From Bacteroidota bacterium (GTDB lineage: Bacteria; Bacteroidota; Bacteroidia; Chitinophagales; LD1): DNA of 64,000 bases. Where the stretch lies: positions 82,173-146,172 of the forward strand of contig JAPLES010000006.1 in assembly GCA_026391075.1 (NCBI GenBank), in the 5' to 3' direction. Under the pieces are notes generated by a model, which worked only from the letters and a program-made list of their open reading frames with translations, was not told the DNA's origin and ran no database searches. Positions 25,662 through 34,116 of the stretch are shown here, piece by piece (within the stretch, counting starts at the first letter, position 1; each line of letters opens with the position of its first letter). Position numbers and translations under genes: made by a program.

Positions 25662-26689
25662 AAAATGGATATGAGTTTTTCTTTTGGTGAAATAAATTTG
25701 CCTATGCTTTCTAACTGAAAATTGTTTTTTGCCGCCAGCGAAAGAAATTCTTTTTCGCTCTGTGCATCAACAGCAATCAAAAGTCCTCCGCTCGTTTGCG
25801 GGTCGCAAAGAGTGAGTAATGATTCACTTCCTATTCCCTGCACTTTGCTTTCGTAAGCTTTCCAGTTTCGCATCGTATTGTCAGCGTAGACGAACTTGGC
25901 GCACAAATCTTTTACGCCATTCATCAAAGGAACTTTTGCGTAATCAATTTCAGCAGAGAGATTTGCGCCCTCGCACATTTCAATTAAGTGACCGAGCAAA
26001 CCGAAACCTGTAACATCGGTAAGTGCATGAACGAATTCTTGCTTGCCTAATTCCTCGCCAAATGTGTTGAGCGCACACATGGAATCAACCGCATGCTGAA
26101 TTTCATTTTCAGAAAGTATTTCTCTTTTCAACGCAGTGGCCAACATTCCTGTGCCGAGTGGTTTGGTAAGAAAAAGCAAATCGCGTTCGCGCGCAGTAGA
26201 ATTCTGTTTCAGATTTTTTACAGGAACAATTCCGTTAACTGCTAAACCAAAAAACGGTTCGGGCGAATCAATGGTATGTCCGCCCGCGAGAACAACTCCT
26301 GCCTGCGCACAAATACTTTTTCCTCCTGCAATAATTTGTTGCGCAATGGATGCAGAAATTTTTTCTGTCGGAAAACCAAGAATAGCAATGGCAAGAAATG
26401 GTTTGCCTCCCATAGCATATACATCACTCAACGCATTTGTTGCAGCAATTTTTCCGTAGGTAAAAGCATCGTTTACAATGGGCGTAAAAAAATCAACTGT
26501 GCTAATGAGTGCGGTGCTGTTTCCTAAATCATAAACAGCTGCATCGTCTTTTGTTTCGTTACCCACGAGCAAGTTTTCTGACTGAAAATTTTCTCCGGTA
26601 TTCTTTAATATTTCTTCAAGAATAGCTGGAGCAACTTTACATCCGCATCCGCTGCCGCGACTGAATTGTGTGAGTTTTACTTCGTTCAT
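25658..26689 (-). CDS. selD: Selenide, water dikinase
   Basis: It makes selenophosphate from selenide and ATP. The N-terminal GSGCGCK motif has Cys15 in the position of the essential E. coli Cys17, with Lys18 after it, so this is a Cys rather than a Sec form. AAVYDLGNSTALISTVDFFTP, ATNALSDVYAMGG, LAGGHTIDSPEP and ALTDVTGFGLLGH are typical ATP/Mg-binding segments. At 343 residues it is complete. SelA, selB, selC or mnmH are not in the window, so whether selenophosphate feeds selenocysteine or 2-selenouridine is open. Confidence 0.95.
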   Translation of the reverse strand: MNEVKLTQFSRGSGCGCKVAPAILEEILKNTGENFQSENLLVGNETKDDAAVYDLGNSTALISTVDFFTPIVNDAFTYGKIAATNALSDVYAMGGKPFLAIAILGFPTEKISASIAQQIIAGGKSICAQAGVVLAGGHTIDSPEPFFGLAVNGIVPVKNLKQNSTARERDLLFLTKPLGTGMLATALKREILSENEIQHAVDSMCALNTFGEELGKQEFVHALTDVTGFGLLGHLIEMCEGANLSAEIDYAKVPLMNGVKDLCAKFVYADNTMRNWKAYESKVQGIGSESLLTLCDPQTSGGLLIAVDAQSEKEFLSLAAKNNFQLESIGKFISPKEKLISIL

Positions 26690-26808
26690 TTATAAAAACG
26701 AAAGTGTGTTTTTCTTTTTGCATTGTTCAATTGTCATTGAATTGTAAAAAGATGAAGATTTTTGAAAAAAATGACAATTCTATGACAACAAGTTGGTGCC
26801 GTTGCCTG

Positions 26809-26907
26809 TATGTTTGACCTAAGGTTAGGTTCCTTAAAAAACAATCAGCTTTGAACTAATGAAAACACGGTTGGTTGTACTCCCGCTCGAAAGAGCGGGA
26901 GTTTTTT
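26809..26907 (+). ncRNA. Candidate small RNA with strong terminator
   Basis: A perfect -7 element TATGTTTG (26809-26816) precedes a segment with a small hairpin around AAGG...CCTT and ends with an intrinsic terminator: CTCCCGCTC (26880-26888), loop GAAA, GAGCGGGAG (26893-26901), then TTTTTT. No convincing -33 TTTG stands 19 nt upstream. No plus-strand gene needs this terminator, because selD and the MORN gene both lie on the minus strand. A transcript of about 85 nt is inferred; homology to known RNAs is not seen. Confidence 0.35.
26880..26907 (+). terminator. Intrinsic terminator with GAAA tetraloop
   Basis: A perfect 9-bp GC-rich stem with a GAAA loop is followed by six T on the plus strand. 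It could also end read-through antisense to selD; the minus-strand side has no T tract after the hairpin, so it is not the MORN gene's terminator. Confidence 0.75.
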
Positions 26908-26924
26908 ATAAAACGATTTGTAAT

Positions 26925-27737
26925 TTATTTCCCGCTATTCTCCGTCAACGTTTTCTCTCCATCATCATTTGCCTGCGTGCGCGCTTCGCGGTTGCAAACA
27001 TTATAACTCCATGTGCCTTTGTAGTTTCCACCATTTGCCCAGGTATAAACGCCCGAGCCGTGCATCATGCCGTTTAAAAAATCGCCTTCGTATTTATCAC
27101 CCTTCGCTAAAATAAAAGTGCCTTTGCCCGTGCGGTTGTTGTTTGCGAACTCACCTATGTAAACATCGCCATTGGCAAAACTAAATTTTCCGAAACCTTC
27201 TTTTTTATCACTCGCAAAATAGCCTTCAAAAAGATTTCCATTGCGGTAAGTGTATTTGCCTTTTCCAACTTTTGATCCGTTAATCAAATTGCCTTCGTAC
27301 ACATCTCCATTGGCATAAAAAAGCTTTCCGCTGCCTGTCATTTTATCGTGTACAAACTCACCTATTAATCTATTCCCGTTCGCATAGGTATAAGTGCCTT
27401 GCCCGTGCATTTCGTTATTGATAAACGCTCCTGAATATTTATCGCCATTCACAAATTCGTAAATGCCTGTGCCGTGCATGCGGTCATCCTTCCAATCGCC
27501 ATAATAAGCCGAGCCATCGCGAAACCCGCCTCTGCCTGTACCGTTGCGTTGGTCGTTTTTCCAATAGCCCGTGTAAATAGAACCATCATTCATTTGCGCT
27601 TTTCCATAGCCATCCATCTTCCCGTCTTTCCAATCGCCTTCATAGGTTCCGTTTAAAATTATTATAGAGGAATTTTGAGCCGATAAACCAAGCGACAAAA
27701 AAAGTAGAAGTGAAATTGTGTGGTAAATTTTTTTCAT
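26925..27737 (-). CDS. Secreted MORN-repeat protein
   Basis: After a signal peptide (MKKIYHTISLLLFLSLGLSAQ) come about nine to ten MORN repeats of 23 residues each, with the pattern Y-x-G-x-(W/F)-xx-(G/D)-xx-x-G-x-G, such as YEGDWKDGKMDGYGKAQMND and YTGYWKNDQRNGTGRGGF. The repeats fill residues 30 to about 245. MORN repeats form extended beta hairpins that bind lipid or protein in eukaryotes; in bacteria the role is not known. The C-terminal 25 residues are hydrophilic and lack a recognised sorting domain. Confidence 0.88.
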   Translation of the reverse strand: MKKIYHTISLLLFLSLGLSAQNSSIIILNGTYEGDWKDGKMDGYGKAQMNDGSIYTGYWKNDQRNGTGRGGFRDGSAYYGDWKDDRMHGTGIYEFVNGDKYSGAFINNEMHGQGTYTYANGNRLIGEFVHDKMTGSGKLFYANGDVYEGNLINGSKVGKGKYTYRNGNLFEGYFASDKKEGFGKFSFANGDVYIGEFANNNRTGKGTFILAKGDKYEGDFLNGMMHGSGVYTWANGGNYKGTWSYNVCNREARTQANDDGEKTLTENSGK

Positions 27738-27919
27738 AGTCCCTATACAAACGCAACTTTAAAACCGGTTGTTTCGCCAATAGTGACGCATACAAAAAGC
27801 ACCATGGAAAGTATATGTTGTAGCTTGTGTAAAATGAAATGCATTACTCTCTTTTATCTTTTGCCGATGCGCGAATTTTTATTTTAGCGCACTTCAAATA
27901 ATTATTCGAAACGCAAATT

Positions 27920-28996
27920 ATGTTCAGTCAGTTAGAAAACTTAAAGGGAAAATTTATGGAGTTGGGCAAAACGCTCAGCGACCCTGCTGCCATGGCCGAT
28001 ATGAAACGCTATGCACAACTCAACAAAGAATATCGCGAGTTAGAAAAAGTGGTGAACATGTATGAGCAGTATCAAATGGTGCAAGGCAATATTGACACCA
28101 ACAAACAAATCATCAATACAGAAAGCGATGAAGAGTTTCGCGACTTGGCAAAAAATGATTTAGCGCAATTGGAAACGGAGAAAGAAAAGATAGAGGAAAA
28201 CTTAAAACAATTATTGGTTCCTAAAGAACCCGAAGACGAGCGCAATGTGTTGTTGGAAATTCGCGCAGGAACAGGTGGTGATGAGGCCTGTATTTTTGTA
28301 GGCGACCTCACGCGCATGTACACCCGCTATTGCGAAACGCTCGGTTGGCAGGTGGTAACCGCAAGTGCGAGTGATAGCGATACCGGTGGCTACAAAGAAA
28401 TTGTGATGGAGATAACCGGTGAAAATGTTTATGGCAAATTAAAATTTGAAAGTGGTGTGCATCGCGTGCAGCGCATACCGTTGACCGAAGCTAAAGGGCG
28501 CGTGCACACATCGGCAGTTACGGTGGCGGTATTGCCCGAAGCCGATGAAGTGGAAGTGTATATTAACCCTGCCGACATTCACATGGATGTGTTTCGTGCA
28601 TCGGGCGCGGGCGGCCAGCACGTAAACAGAACAGAGAGTGCCGTGCGTTTAACGCATTTACCCACGAACACAATCGTAGCATGTCAGCAGGAACGTTCGC
28701 AACACAAAAACCGGGAACATGCCATGAAGATGCTAAAGACAAAAATTTATGAAAGCGCAGTGCGCAAACATGAAGATGAAATTGCTGCGCGCAGAAAAAC
28801 GCTAGTGAGCACAGGCGACCGTTCTGCAAAAATTCGTACGTATAATTATCCGCAGGGAAGAATTACCGACCACCGCATTAACGTAAGCGTTTACCACCTC
28901 GATGCTTTTATGAATGGTGAAATTGGCGAAATGATAGACGGGCTTGCAGTAGCCGAACAAACAGAAAAGCTGAAAGACAGCAACGTGATGGTGTAA
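27920..28996 (+). CDS. prfA: Peptide chain release factor 1
   Basis: This protein recognises UAA and UAG and triggers peptide release. The PxT anticodon-like tripeptide is PLT at 187-189, and the catalytic GGQ is at 231-233 in GAGGQHVNRTESAVRLTH. ASDSDTGGYKE and RIPLTEAKGRVHTSAV are RF1-type; RF2 would show SPF. No frameshift is present. At 358 residues it is of standard length. The Gln of GGQ would be methylated by PrmC, whose gene is not in the window. Confidence 0.95.
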   Translation: MFSQLENLKGKFMELGKTLSDPAAMADMKRYAQLNKEYRELEKVVNMYEQYQMVQGNIDTNKQIINTESDEEFRDLAKNDLAQLETEKEKIEENLKQLLVPKEPEDERNVLLEIRAGTGGDEACIFVGDLTRMYTRYCETLGWQVVTASASDSDTGGYKEIVMEITGENVYGKLKFESGVHRVQRIPLTEAKGRVHTSAVTVAVLPEADEVEVYINPADIHMDVFRASGAGGQHVNRTESAVRLTHLPTNTIVACQQERSQHKNREHAMKMLKTKIYESAVRKHEDEIAARRKTLVSTGDRSAKIRTYNYPQGRITDHRINVSVYHLDAFMNGEIGEMIDGLAVAEQTEKLKDSNVMV

Positions 28997-29047
28997 GTGT
29001 GCTTTGCGCAGATTCAAATCTTCTTTTCCTTCTCAAATAATTTTACG

Positions 29048-30178
29048 ATGCGCTTGCTTACAATAATCTTCTGCCTTTTTGCTTTTACTGTGAATGCACA
29101 GGATGGAAACAAATTTCACCTCAATCAAATTCAAACCATAGGCAGCCACAATAGCTACAAGAAAAAACCCGATGAAAAAGTTTTTTCATTTCTTCTAAAA
29201 TTTAAAAAACGGTTGGGTAATGATTTAAATCCCGAAGGAATTGATTACGGACATTTGCCTTTCGATTCGCAGTTCAATTATTATCCTGTCCGTGGTTTAG
29301 AAATTGATATTTATAACGACCCGAAAGGCGGCAGTTTTTATAAGCGTAGAATAAATGCTTTTGTGCATGGGGTTAAACAAAAATCGGGTATTGAAGAATT
29401 GAAAAAACCCGGCTTTAAGGTGCTGCATATAAAAGATGTAGACTATCAAACCAACTACTACAGTTTCAAACAAGCCTTAACCGCTGTAAAAAAATGGAGC
29501 GATGAACATCCTAAGCACCTTCCACTTTTTATCAATGTAGAAACTAAAGGTGATGGACCAGGAGATGTCAGCGGCTTGCTTCGCTTTTTCGGATTTAAGC
29601 GAAGTATAAAATTTGATGCCGCAGCTTGTGATTCGATAGATGCAGAAATTAAATCTGTTTTCGGAAACGATTTGAAAAGCATTCTAACCCCCGATAAAAT
29701 TCGCGGCAATTATTCTTCGCTCAACGAAATGGCAATTCATAACGATTGGCCATTACTTGATAGTTGTAGAGGCAAAATCATTTTTATAATGGAGGGCGAT
29801 GCAGAAAAAACTTATCCGGTTGGTCATCCTTCGCTACAAGGCAGGGCCATGTTTTATTATGCTGAACCCGGAAAACCCGAATGCGCCTTTGTAATTAGGA
29901 ATGGCGCAAAAAGCGAAAAACAAGAAATAAAAGAGTTGGTGAAAAAGGGATATATCGTTCGCACCCGTGCCGATGGCGATACCCGCGAAGCACGAGAGAA
30001 CGATAGTACTTCGCGTGATGCTGCTTTTGAAAGTGGGGCTCAAATCATTTCTACCGACTATTATAAACCAGAATTACGCTGGAGTAATTATAGGGTTAGT
30101 TTTCCTGCCGGTAAAATTGTACGGTCTAATCCGGTGAATGCTCCCATTGGTGTAAAAGAATTTGAAATAAAGGAGTAG
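29048..30178 (+). CDS. Secreted phosphatidylinositol-specific phospholipase C-like protein
   Basis: A signal peptide (MRLLTIIFCLFAFTVNAQ) precedes a TIM-barrel PI-PLC-like domain. IQTIGSHNSYKK has the first catalytic-type His, VRGLEIDIYNDP the Glu-Asp metal ligands, and FVHGV may supply the second His. LPLFINVETKGDGPG continues the barrel. These features fit the Ca2+-dependent PI-PLC-like family. The start is the ATG at 29048; the open frame reaches into the prfA end but lacks a signal there. It probably acts on phosphodiester lipids outside the cytoplasm; the substrate is not proven. It is 51 bp after prfA on the same strand. Confidence 0.8.
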   Translation: MRLLTIIFCLFAFTVNAQDGNKFHLNQIQTIGSHNSYKKKPDEKVFSFLLKFKKRLGNDLNPEGIDYGHLPFDSQFNYYPVRGLEIDIYNDPKGGSFYKRRINAFVHGVKQKSGIEELKKPGFKVLHIKDVDYQTNYYSFKQALTAVKKWSDEHPKHLPLFINVETKGDGPGDVSGLLRFFGFKRSIKFDAAACDSIDAEIKSVFGNDLKSILTPDKIRGNYSSLNEMAIHNDWPLLDSCRGKIIFIMEGDAEKTYPVGHPSLQGRAMFYYAEPGKPECAFVIRNGAKSEKQEIKELVKKGYIVRTRADGDTREARENDSTSRDAAFESGAQIISTDYYKPELRWSNYRVSFPAGKIVRSNPVNAPIGVKEFEIKE

Positions 30179-30278
30179 ATAGCTCCACATACGAAAATAT
30201 TCCCATCTTATTTTTGCCCGCGAAAGAATTCTATAAAATTGAAACTGCACCTTATCTTCGGATACAATTCAAACCACT

Positions 30279-30968
30279 ATGAAAAAGAATTTACTCCAAT
30301 TTAACATTGCGCTAACTGTTGCGCTATTTGCTTTGCTTGCTGTGAGTAGCTGCAAAAAAGAAACCACTCCTACTACTACAACCAATACAACAACTGCTAC
30401 CACAGCGGAATATTTTTTACAGGGAACTTTTGATGGCGCACCCGTAACATTAGAGGGAACGCCTGAAGCATTTACTACTTCGCTTGATTATGTAGAGCAC
30501 GAAGCAGAACACCACGGCCACGATGCAGATGGTGATGGTGATGATGACGATGATGACGATAATGAAAACACACCGCTGGTAACAGGAACTAGGTGGACAA
30601 CAACCGATGGCGCAAATGCAGTAAGAACACACGGTTCCATAGAAGTTCGAAAAGTGGTGATTCGAGTTTTTATTGCTCCAATGCCTACCAACCAATTGCA
30701 TTTCGATATGCTTACACCAAGGACCTTCTCGTTTTTTGATGGTGTTACAAATACCGATGGTGCCTATATAACTTTTCGCGATGGCAGTGGTGTTCTTTGG
30801 ACTTCAACTGGCGATCAAACAGGAAGCACCATTACTATTAATTCGCGTGGTGAACTCGTAGGCACGTCCACAAAGTTTGCAGGAACTTTTACGGCTAAAA
30901 TGTATGATGGAAATGGAAACGCTAAGGTGTTGAGCAATGTAAGCTTTGCCGGATTAGCAGGTTTATAA
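30279..30968 (+). CDS. Lipoprotein with Asp-rich segment
   Basis: The N-terminus has a signal peptide ending in LLAVSSCKK, a lipobox with Cys25, followed by a Thr-rich linker (TTPTTTTNTTTATT). At about 80-95 is a run of aspartates (DADGDGDDDDDDDNENTP) that may bind calcium. The remaining 130 residues look like a beta sandwich with no family that I recognise. A -7-like TATCTTCG lies about 35 bp upstream of the ATG, but no -33 TTTG at the usual distance. Confidence 0.7.
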   Translation: MKKNLLQFNIALTVALFALLAVSSCKKETTPTTTTNTTTATTAEYFLQGTFDGAPVTLEGTPEAFTTSLDYVEHEAEHHGHDADGDGDDDDDDDNENTPLVTGTRWTTTDGANAVRTHGSIEVRKVVIRVFIAPMPTNQLHFDMLTPRTFSFFDGVTNTDGAYITFRDGSGVLWTSTGDQTGSTITINSRGELVGTSTKFAGTFTAKMYDGNGNAKVLSNVSFAGLAGL

Positions 30969-31166
30969 ATTTCATTGACAAATAATATTGAAAGGACATT
31001 GGCTCCTTTTAATTTTTAGGAAAGCGAAACTATTTTTTTCATGCCCCGTAAACCAAAGCACCTTCAATCCAAACGCGTATGAAAAACATCGACCCAACCC
31101 TAGTGCCCCACTGGCCTATAGACGAAAAAAAATAACGATTGCCTAAAGCAATTAGAACTCTCAATT

Positions 31167-31211
31167 ACCCGCGTAAGAGCCGTAACTCTTAGTGCGGGTT
31201 TTGGATTTTTA
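31167..31211. terminator. Hairpin terminator between convergent genes
   Basis: ACCCGCGTAAGAG (31167-31179) pairs with CTCTTAGTGCGGGT (31186-31199) with one small bulge, around CCGTAA. On the plus strand it is followed by TTTTGGATTTTT. It serves the lipoprotein gene and may also limit the minus-strand MFS transcript, whose stop lies at its edge. The 240-bp gap otherwise shows only two mini frames (31041-31135) of doubtful value. Confidence 0.7.
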
Positions 31212-32483
31212 TAGGGTAAGCTTTTCTTTATTTAGCCTGTCTTGAATGTTCCAAAGAATAAATGCTCCTGCAAAACAAATAGCGGACATAAGCGCAACGG
31301 TGTAAATTATATTGTCGCCTTTATGAAAAAACGGGAGTGTGAAAAGACCGATTAAACAGAGCCGAAGAAAAACGTTGATCACAAAAAAAATACTCCCTGC
31401 CCTTCCAATTACAAAATTGGGCACATGGTGAAACAAGTACGTAATGCGTTGAATTCTAACAGCGGCATTACAACTACCTATCACAAAGTTGGCAAGAAAA
31501 AACAGTAGCAATATTTTGTTGAACACCATTACAGAATACATTAATCCTGCAACCACACTTAACACTATTATGCCGCGCACCGCATTCTTCTCTCCAAAAA
31601 TTTTTGTGGTAAGAAATCCAGCAAGCAATGCACCAAATGAAAAAGCCATATCGCCAAAGGCATAAACATCACCGCCTTGTTTAAGAAATGTATTGACATA
31701 AACAGGCTGCACATACGTACCGAAAATAAGAATGGTCAAAAACACAAGCAGCGAAGAATTTCCAAAATGAAAAATAGCTGGGTGTTTTTTTAGAAATCCC
31801 AATCCCACCTTAATTCTTTCACGCAAGCCGGTCGTATCAACTTTAATTTCTGCAACTGAAAAAGATCTAATGTTATAGATAATGACAAAGGCAATTAAAT
31901 AGGTAATTGCATCAATGGCAAAGATTTCGTGAATTTTCCAGGCGCTAAAGCTAAACGGCAGTGAAATATTAAAACCAAAAAAATTGACTTGATGGTCAAT
32001 GCCGGTTAAAAGAATGGCGGCAAGAGCACCGGAAATGGTGAAGGTAAGTTGCCCTTGAATTTCGAGAAGCGAAGTAATGCGTTGATAGTTTTCTTTCGAA
32101 GTTATTTGCTGCGCATAAGCATACAGATTTGGAAAGTGAATGTTGTAAATGAAAGCCGTTGTAGCAAAAACACTTACCACTAAAAACCAAGGCAACGAAT
32201 TGTTTTGAAACCCAATCAATGCAATACTCGACAGAATAAACAGACCAACGATATTCATAACCAGAAAAATTTTCCTGCGGTTGTATTTGTCAATGAGTGT
32301 GCCTGCATACAAACCCCAGACCAACGAAATAGCTGTAATAACAAAATACGCTTTGCCGAAAAGTTCTTCGCTGTGAATAATGCTGGTGAAGTACCAGGGA
32401 ATGGCCAGCATAGAAATGCCCTGCGAAATTCCGGAGATGGAGTTTGCGAGAAGCAGAAGATAAATGGCGCGTGAGTTTTTCAA
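31209..32483 (-). CDS. MFS transporter
   Basis: The 424-aa protein has 12 predicted hydrophobic helices. The motif-A-like loop GTLIDKYNRRKIFLVMN between helices 2 and 3 and the smaller repeat GFLTTKIFGEKNAVRG in the second half are typical of the major facilitator superfamily; the pattern is close to MFS_3/enterobactin-exporter or macrolide-efflux-like members. The start is TTG at 32483 (KNSRAIYLLLLANSISG). The substrate is not identifiable. The 5' side is next to an R1 repeat. Confidence 0.8.
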   Translation of the reverse strand: MKNSRAIYLLLLANSISGISQGISMLAIPWYFTSIIHSEELFGKAYFVITAISLVWGLYAGTLIDKYNRRKIFLVMNIVGLFILSSIALIGFQNNSLPWFLVVSVFATTAFIYNIHFPNLYAYAQQITSKENYQRITSLLEIQGQLTFTISGALAAILLTGIDHQVNFFGFNISLPFSFSAWKIHEIFAIDAITYLIAFVIIYNIRSFSVAEIKVDTTGLRERIKVGLGFLKKHPAIFHFGNSSLLVFLTILIFGTYVQPVYVNTFLKQGGDVYAFGDMAFSFGALLAGFLTTKIFGEKNAVRGIIVLSVVAGLMYSVMVFNKILLLFFLANFVIGSCNAAVRIQRITYLFHHVPNFVIGRAGSIFFVINVFLRLCLIGLFTLPFFHKGDNIIYTVALMSAICFAGAFILWNIQDRLNKEKLTL

Positions 32484-32528
32484 TTGCTATTTTCGAAAGG
32501 CGTGAAGCTAAAAGAAATTGAAAGCCGA

Positions 32529-32578
32529 TGTCGCGCTGAGCTTGTCGAAGCGCATCCTTTGACAAGCTCAGGATGACA
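32529..32578. repeat. Palindromic repeat with CTGAGCTTGTCGAAG / CTTTGACAAGCTCAG arms (R1)
   Basis: The left arm GCTGAGCTTGTCGAAG (32535-32550) and right arm CTTTGACAAGCTCAG (32557-32571) are inverted copies, and the right end reads GGATGACA. A second copy lies at 56552-56612. Repeats of this sequence are widespread in bacterial genomes and resemble REP elements linked to RAYT transposases; no such transposase is in the window. The GGATGACA end creates a false ATG in frame with recX. Confidence 0.8.
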
Positions 32579-32602
32579 AACTTCTTTATTCGCCAAACAA
32601 AT

Positions 32603-33064
32603 ATGACTTCAGAAGAAAAAGAAATTTACGAAAAGCTGTGCAGTTTTTGCGCGTATCAGGAACGATGCGTGCATGATGTGCAGCAGAAATTGTTTAAGCT
32701 GAAAATTGACAAAGCTGATTTTGAAAAATATTTAGTTCAACTACAGGATGACAATTTTTTGAATGAAGACCGATTTGCAAAAGCGTTTGTTTCGGCTCAT
32801 TCAAAAAAGAAATGGGGGAAGGCGAAAATAAAATCGGCATTGTATACAAAACGCATAGGCGCAGTGGTTATTAAAAAGTATCTCGATGATTTGGATGAAG
32901 GTGATTATCGGGCGCAAATAAAAACTGCCGCAGAAAAAAAGTGGCGAAGCATTAAAGGCAAAACCGAGCGCGACAGAAAAACAAAACTGCTTCGGTTTTT
33001 ATTGAGCAAGGGTTATGAAATGGGTTTGGCTTCGGAAGCCGTGAAAGAGGTGGCGGGGAAGTAA
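32603..33064 (+). CDS. recX: RecX-like regulator of RecA
   Basis: RecX proteins bind RecA filaments and dampen their activity. The product shows the three-helix repeat pattern: CSFCAYQERCVHDVQQKL, then LQDDNFLNEDRFAKAFVSAHSKKKWGKAKIKSAL, then KTKLLRFLLSKGYEMGLASEAVKEV. From ATG 32603 (MTSEEKEIYEK) it has 153 residues, typical of the family. The longer start at 32573 would take its first codons from the R1 repeat and is rejected. RecA is not in the window. Confidence 0.85.
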   Translation: MTSEEKEIYEKLCSFCAYQERCVHDVQQKLFKLKIDKADFEKYLVQLQDDNFLNEDRFAKAFVSAHSKKKWGKAKIKSALYTKRIGAVVIKKYLDDLDEGDYRAQIKTAAEKKWRSIKGKTERDRKTKLLRFLLSKGYEMGLASEAVKEVAGK

Positions 33065-33081
33065 ATAAAACTTACTTGGCC

Positions 33082-33585
33082 TTATTTCTCAGTTTCTTTT
33101 TTTATAAAAATTGCGCTAAAGAAACTTCCTGCAACTGCACCGCACGCATTAGCTAGCGCATCTAATATATCGAAGTGGCGGTCGGTGGTAAATAATTCCT
33201 GCATTACTTCTACCGCAAAACCATAGACGGAAGTGAGGAGTAGAATTTTCAATAGCACTTTGGAATGCAGAAACGGAAATGATTTTTTTTTTCGCCAGCC
33301 GTAAACCATAAGCACCGAAAGAATAAGATACACACCAAAATGACCAATCTTATCAAACTCCCAAATAGTGAGGCTCGGAAGTTCGCGGCCCGGCATAAGA
33401 CACAAGACCAAAATAAAAACCGCCCAAAGTATGGACGGTGTATTGTATTTGAAGAAGGAAGCCAATTCGGAAATTTGAAAATTTGAAAATTCGGAAATCG
33501 AATACAATGCTATTCGTGAGCTATCGAAAATTTCATTTTTCAAATTTCCGCCTCGTTGAGAAAGCGGGATGAAACAAATTCTCAC
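33082..33585 (-). CDS. VanZ-family membrane protein with repeat-derived 5' end
   Basis: Four hydrophobic helices are visible, with FDKIGHFGVYLILSVLMVYGW and YGFAVEVMQELFTTDRHFDILDALANACGA, the core VanZ motifs (D-K-x-x-H and E-xx-Q-xx-x-x-R-x-x-D-xx-D). The first 20 codons (MRICFIPLSQRGG and following) are the reverse complement of the R3 repeat, and the next stretch is an AAATTTGAAAATTTG-type low-complexity run. The native start may therefore be lost or lie near residues 40-45 at a TTG. The function is unknown. Confidence 0.75.
   Translation of the reverse strand: MRICFIPLSQRGGNLKNEIFDSSRIALYSISEFSNFQISELASFFKYNTPSILWAVFILVLCLMPGRELPSLTIWEFDKIGHFGVYLILSVLMVYGWRKKKSFPFLHSKVLLKILLLTSVYGFAVEVMQELFTTDRHFDILDALANACGAVAGSFFSAIFIKKETEK
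33543..33579 (+). repeat. R3 repeat copy at the 5' end of the VanZ gene
   Basis: AAATTTCCGCCTCGTTGAG then AAAGCGGGATGAAACAAAT. CCGC and GCGG arms pair, and the core GGGATGAAACAAAT (33566-33579) is identical to the copy at 42035-42048. On the opposite strand it is read as the first codons of the VanZ ORF. Confidence 0.6.
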
Positions 33586-33600
33586 ATTCTCGAATTGAAT

Positions 33601-33981
33601 TTACGCGCCTATGTGTTTCTTATATGCTTCAACATCCATCAATCCATCTAAGTCCGCAGGGTTGGTAAATTCAATTTTCACCATCCAGCCGCTGTTGTAA
33701 GGGTCTTTGTTTACACTTTCCGGATTATCGTTTAGTGCAGTGTTTTGCTCCAACACTTTTCCGCTTACGGGCATAAACAAATCGCTCACTGTCTTTACGG
33801 CTTCTACTGTTCCGAAAACTGCCTCTTTAGCTACGGTTTCACCAATGGTATTAATATCTATATAAACAATATCGCCCAATTCTTTTTGTGCAAAATCGGT
33901 AATGCCGATAGTGCCGGTGTTACCTTCTACTTTTAACCATTCGTGCTCTTTGCTGTATTTTAATTCTGCCGGAAAATTCAT
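33601..33981 (-). CDS. gcvH: Glycine cleavage system H protein
   Basis: This lipoylated carrier shuttles the aminomethyl group between GcvP and GcvT. The 126-aa sequence has [20 protein letters not shown] at the start, the lipoyl-lysine segment [16 protein letters not shown] (Lys about 62) and [14 protein letters not shown]. The gene is alone; gcvT and gcvP are not in the window. The usual ESVK is EAVK here, which is common and keeps the modified Lys. Confidence 0.95.
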   Translation of the reverse strand: MNFPAELKYSKEHEWLKVEGNTGTIGITDFAQKELGDIVYIDINTIGETVAKEAVFGTVEAVKTVSDLFMPVSGKVLEQNTALNDNPESVNKDPYNSGWMVKIEFTNPADLDGLMDVEAYKKHIGA

Positions 33982-34116
33982 GCTGCTGTTTTTATTTTTT
34001 TGAATGGACGAAAGTATAAAATCGTAGAGGTTTTAAAAATGCAAGACTTTGTTACGTGGAATGAAGTATCCCTAGCTTCAAAAAAATTTAGCAGCTGCTG
34101 TTGCTAGCGGAAAAAT

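Noticed and set aside
26760-26907. Resemblance of GGTTAGGTTCCTT to the SRP RNA tetraloop region
   Set aside because: The GGAA-type loop and the conserved GGAAGCAGC strand are missing, and the pairing does not form the SRP domain IV.
27920-28996. An RF2-type programmed frameshift in the release factor gene
   Set aside because: The anticodon-like tripeptide is PLT, as in RF1, and the frame is continuous.
32573-32602. A recX start ten codons upstream
   Set aside because: Those codons begin in the R1 repeat end (GGATGACA); ATG 32603 gives the expected RecX start.
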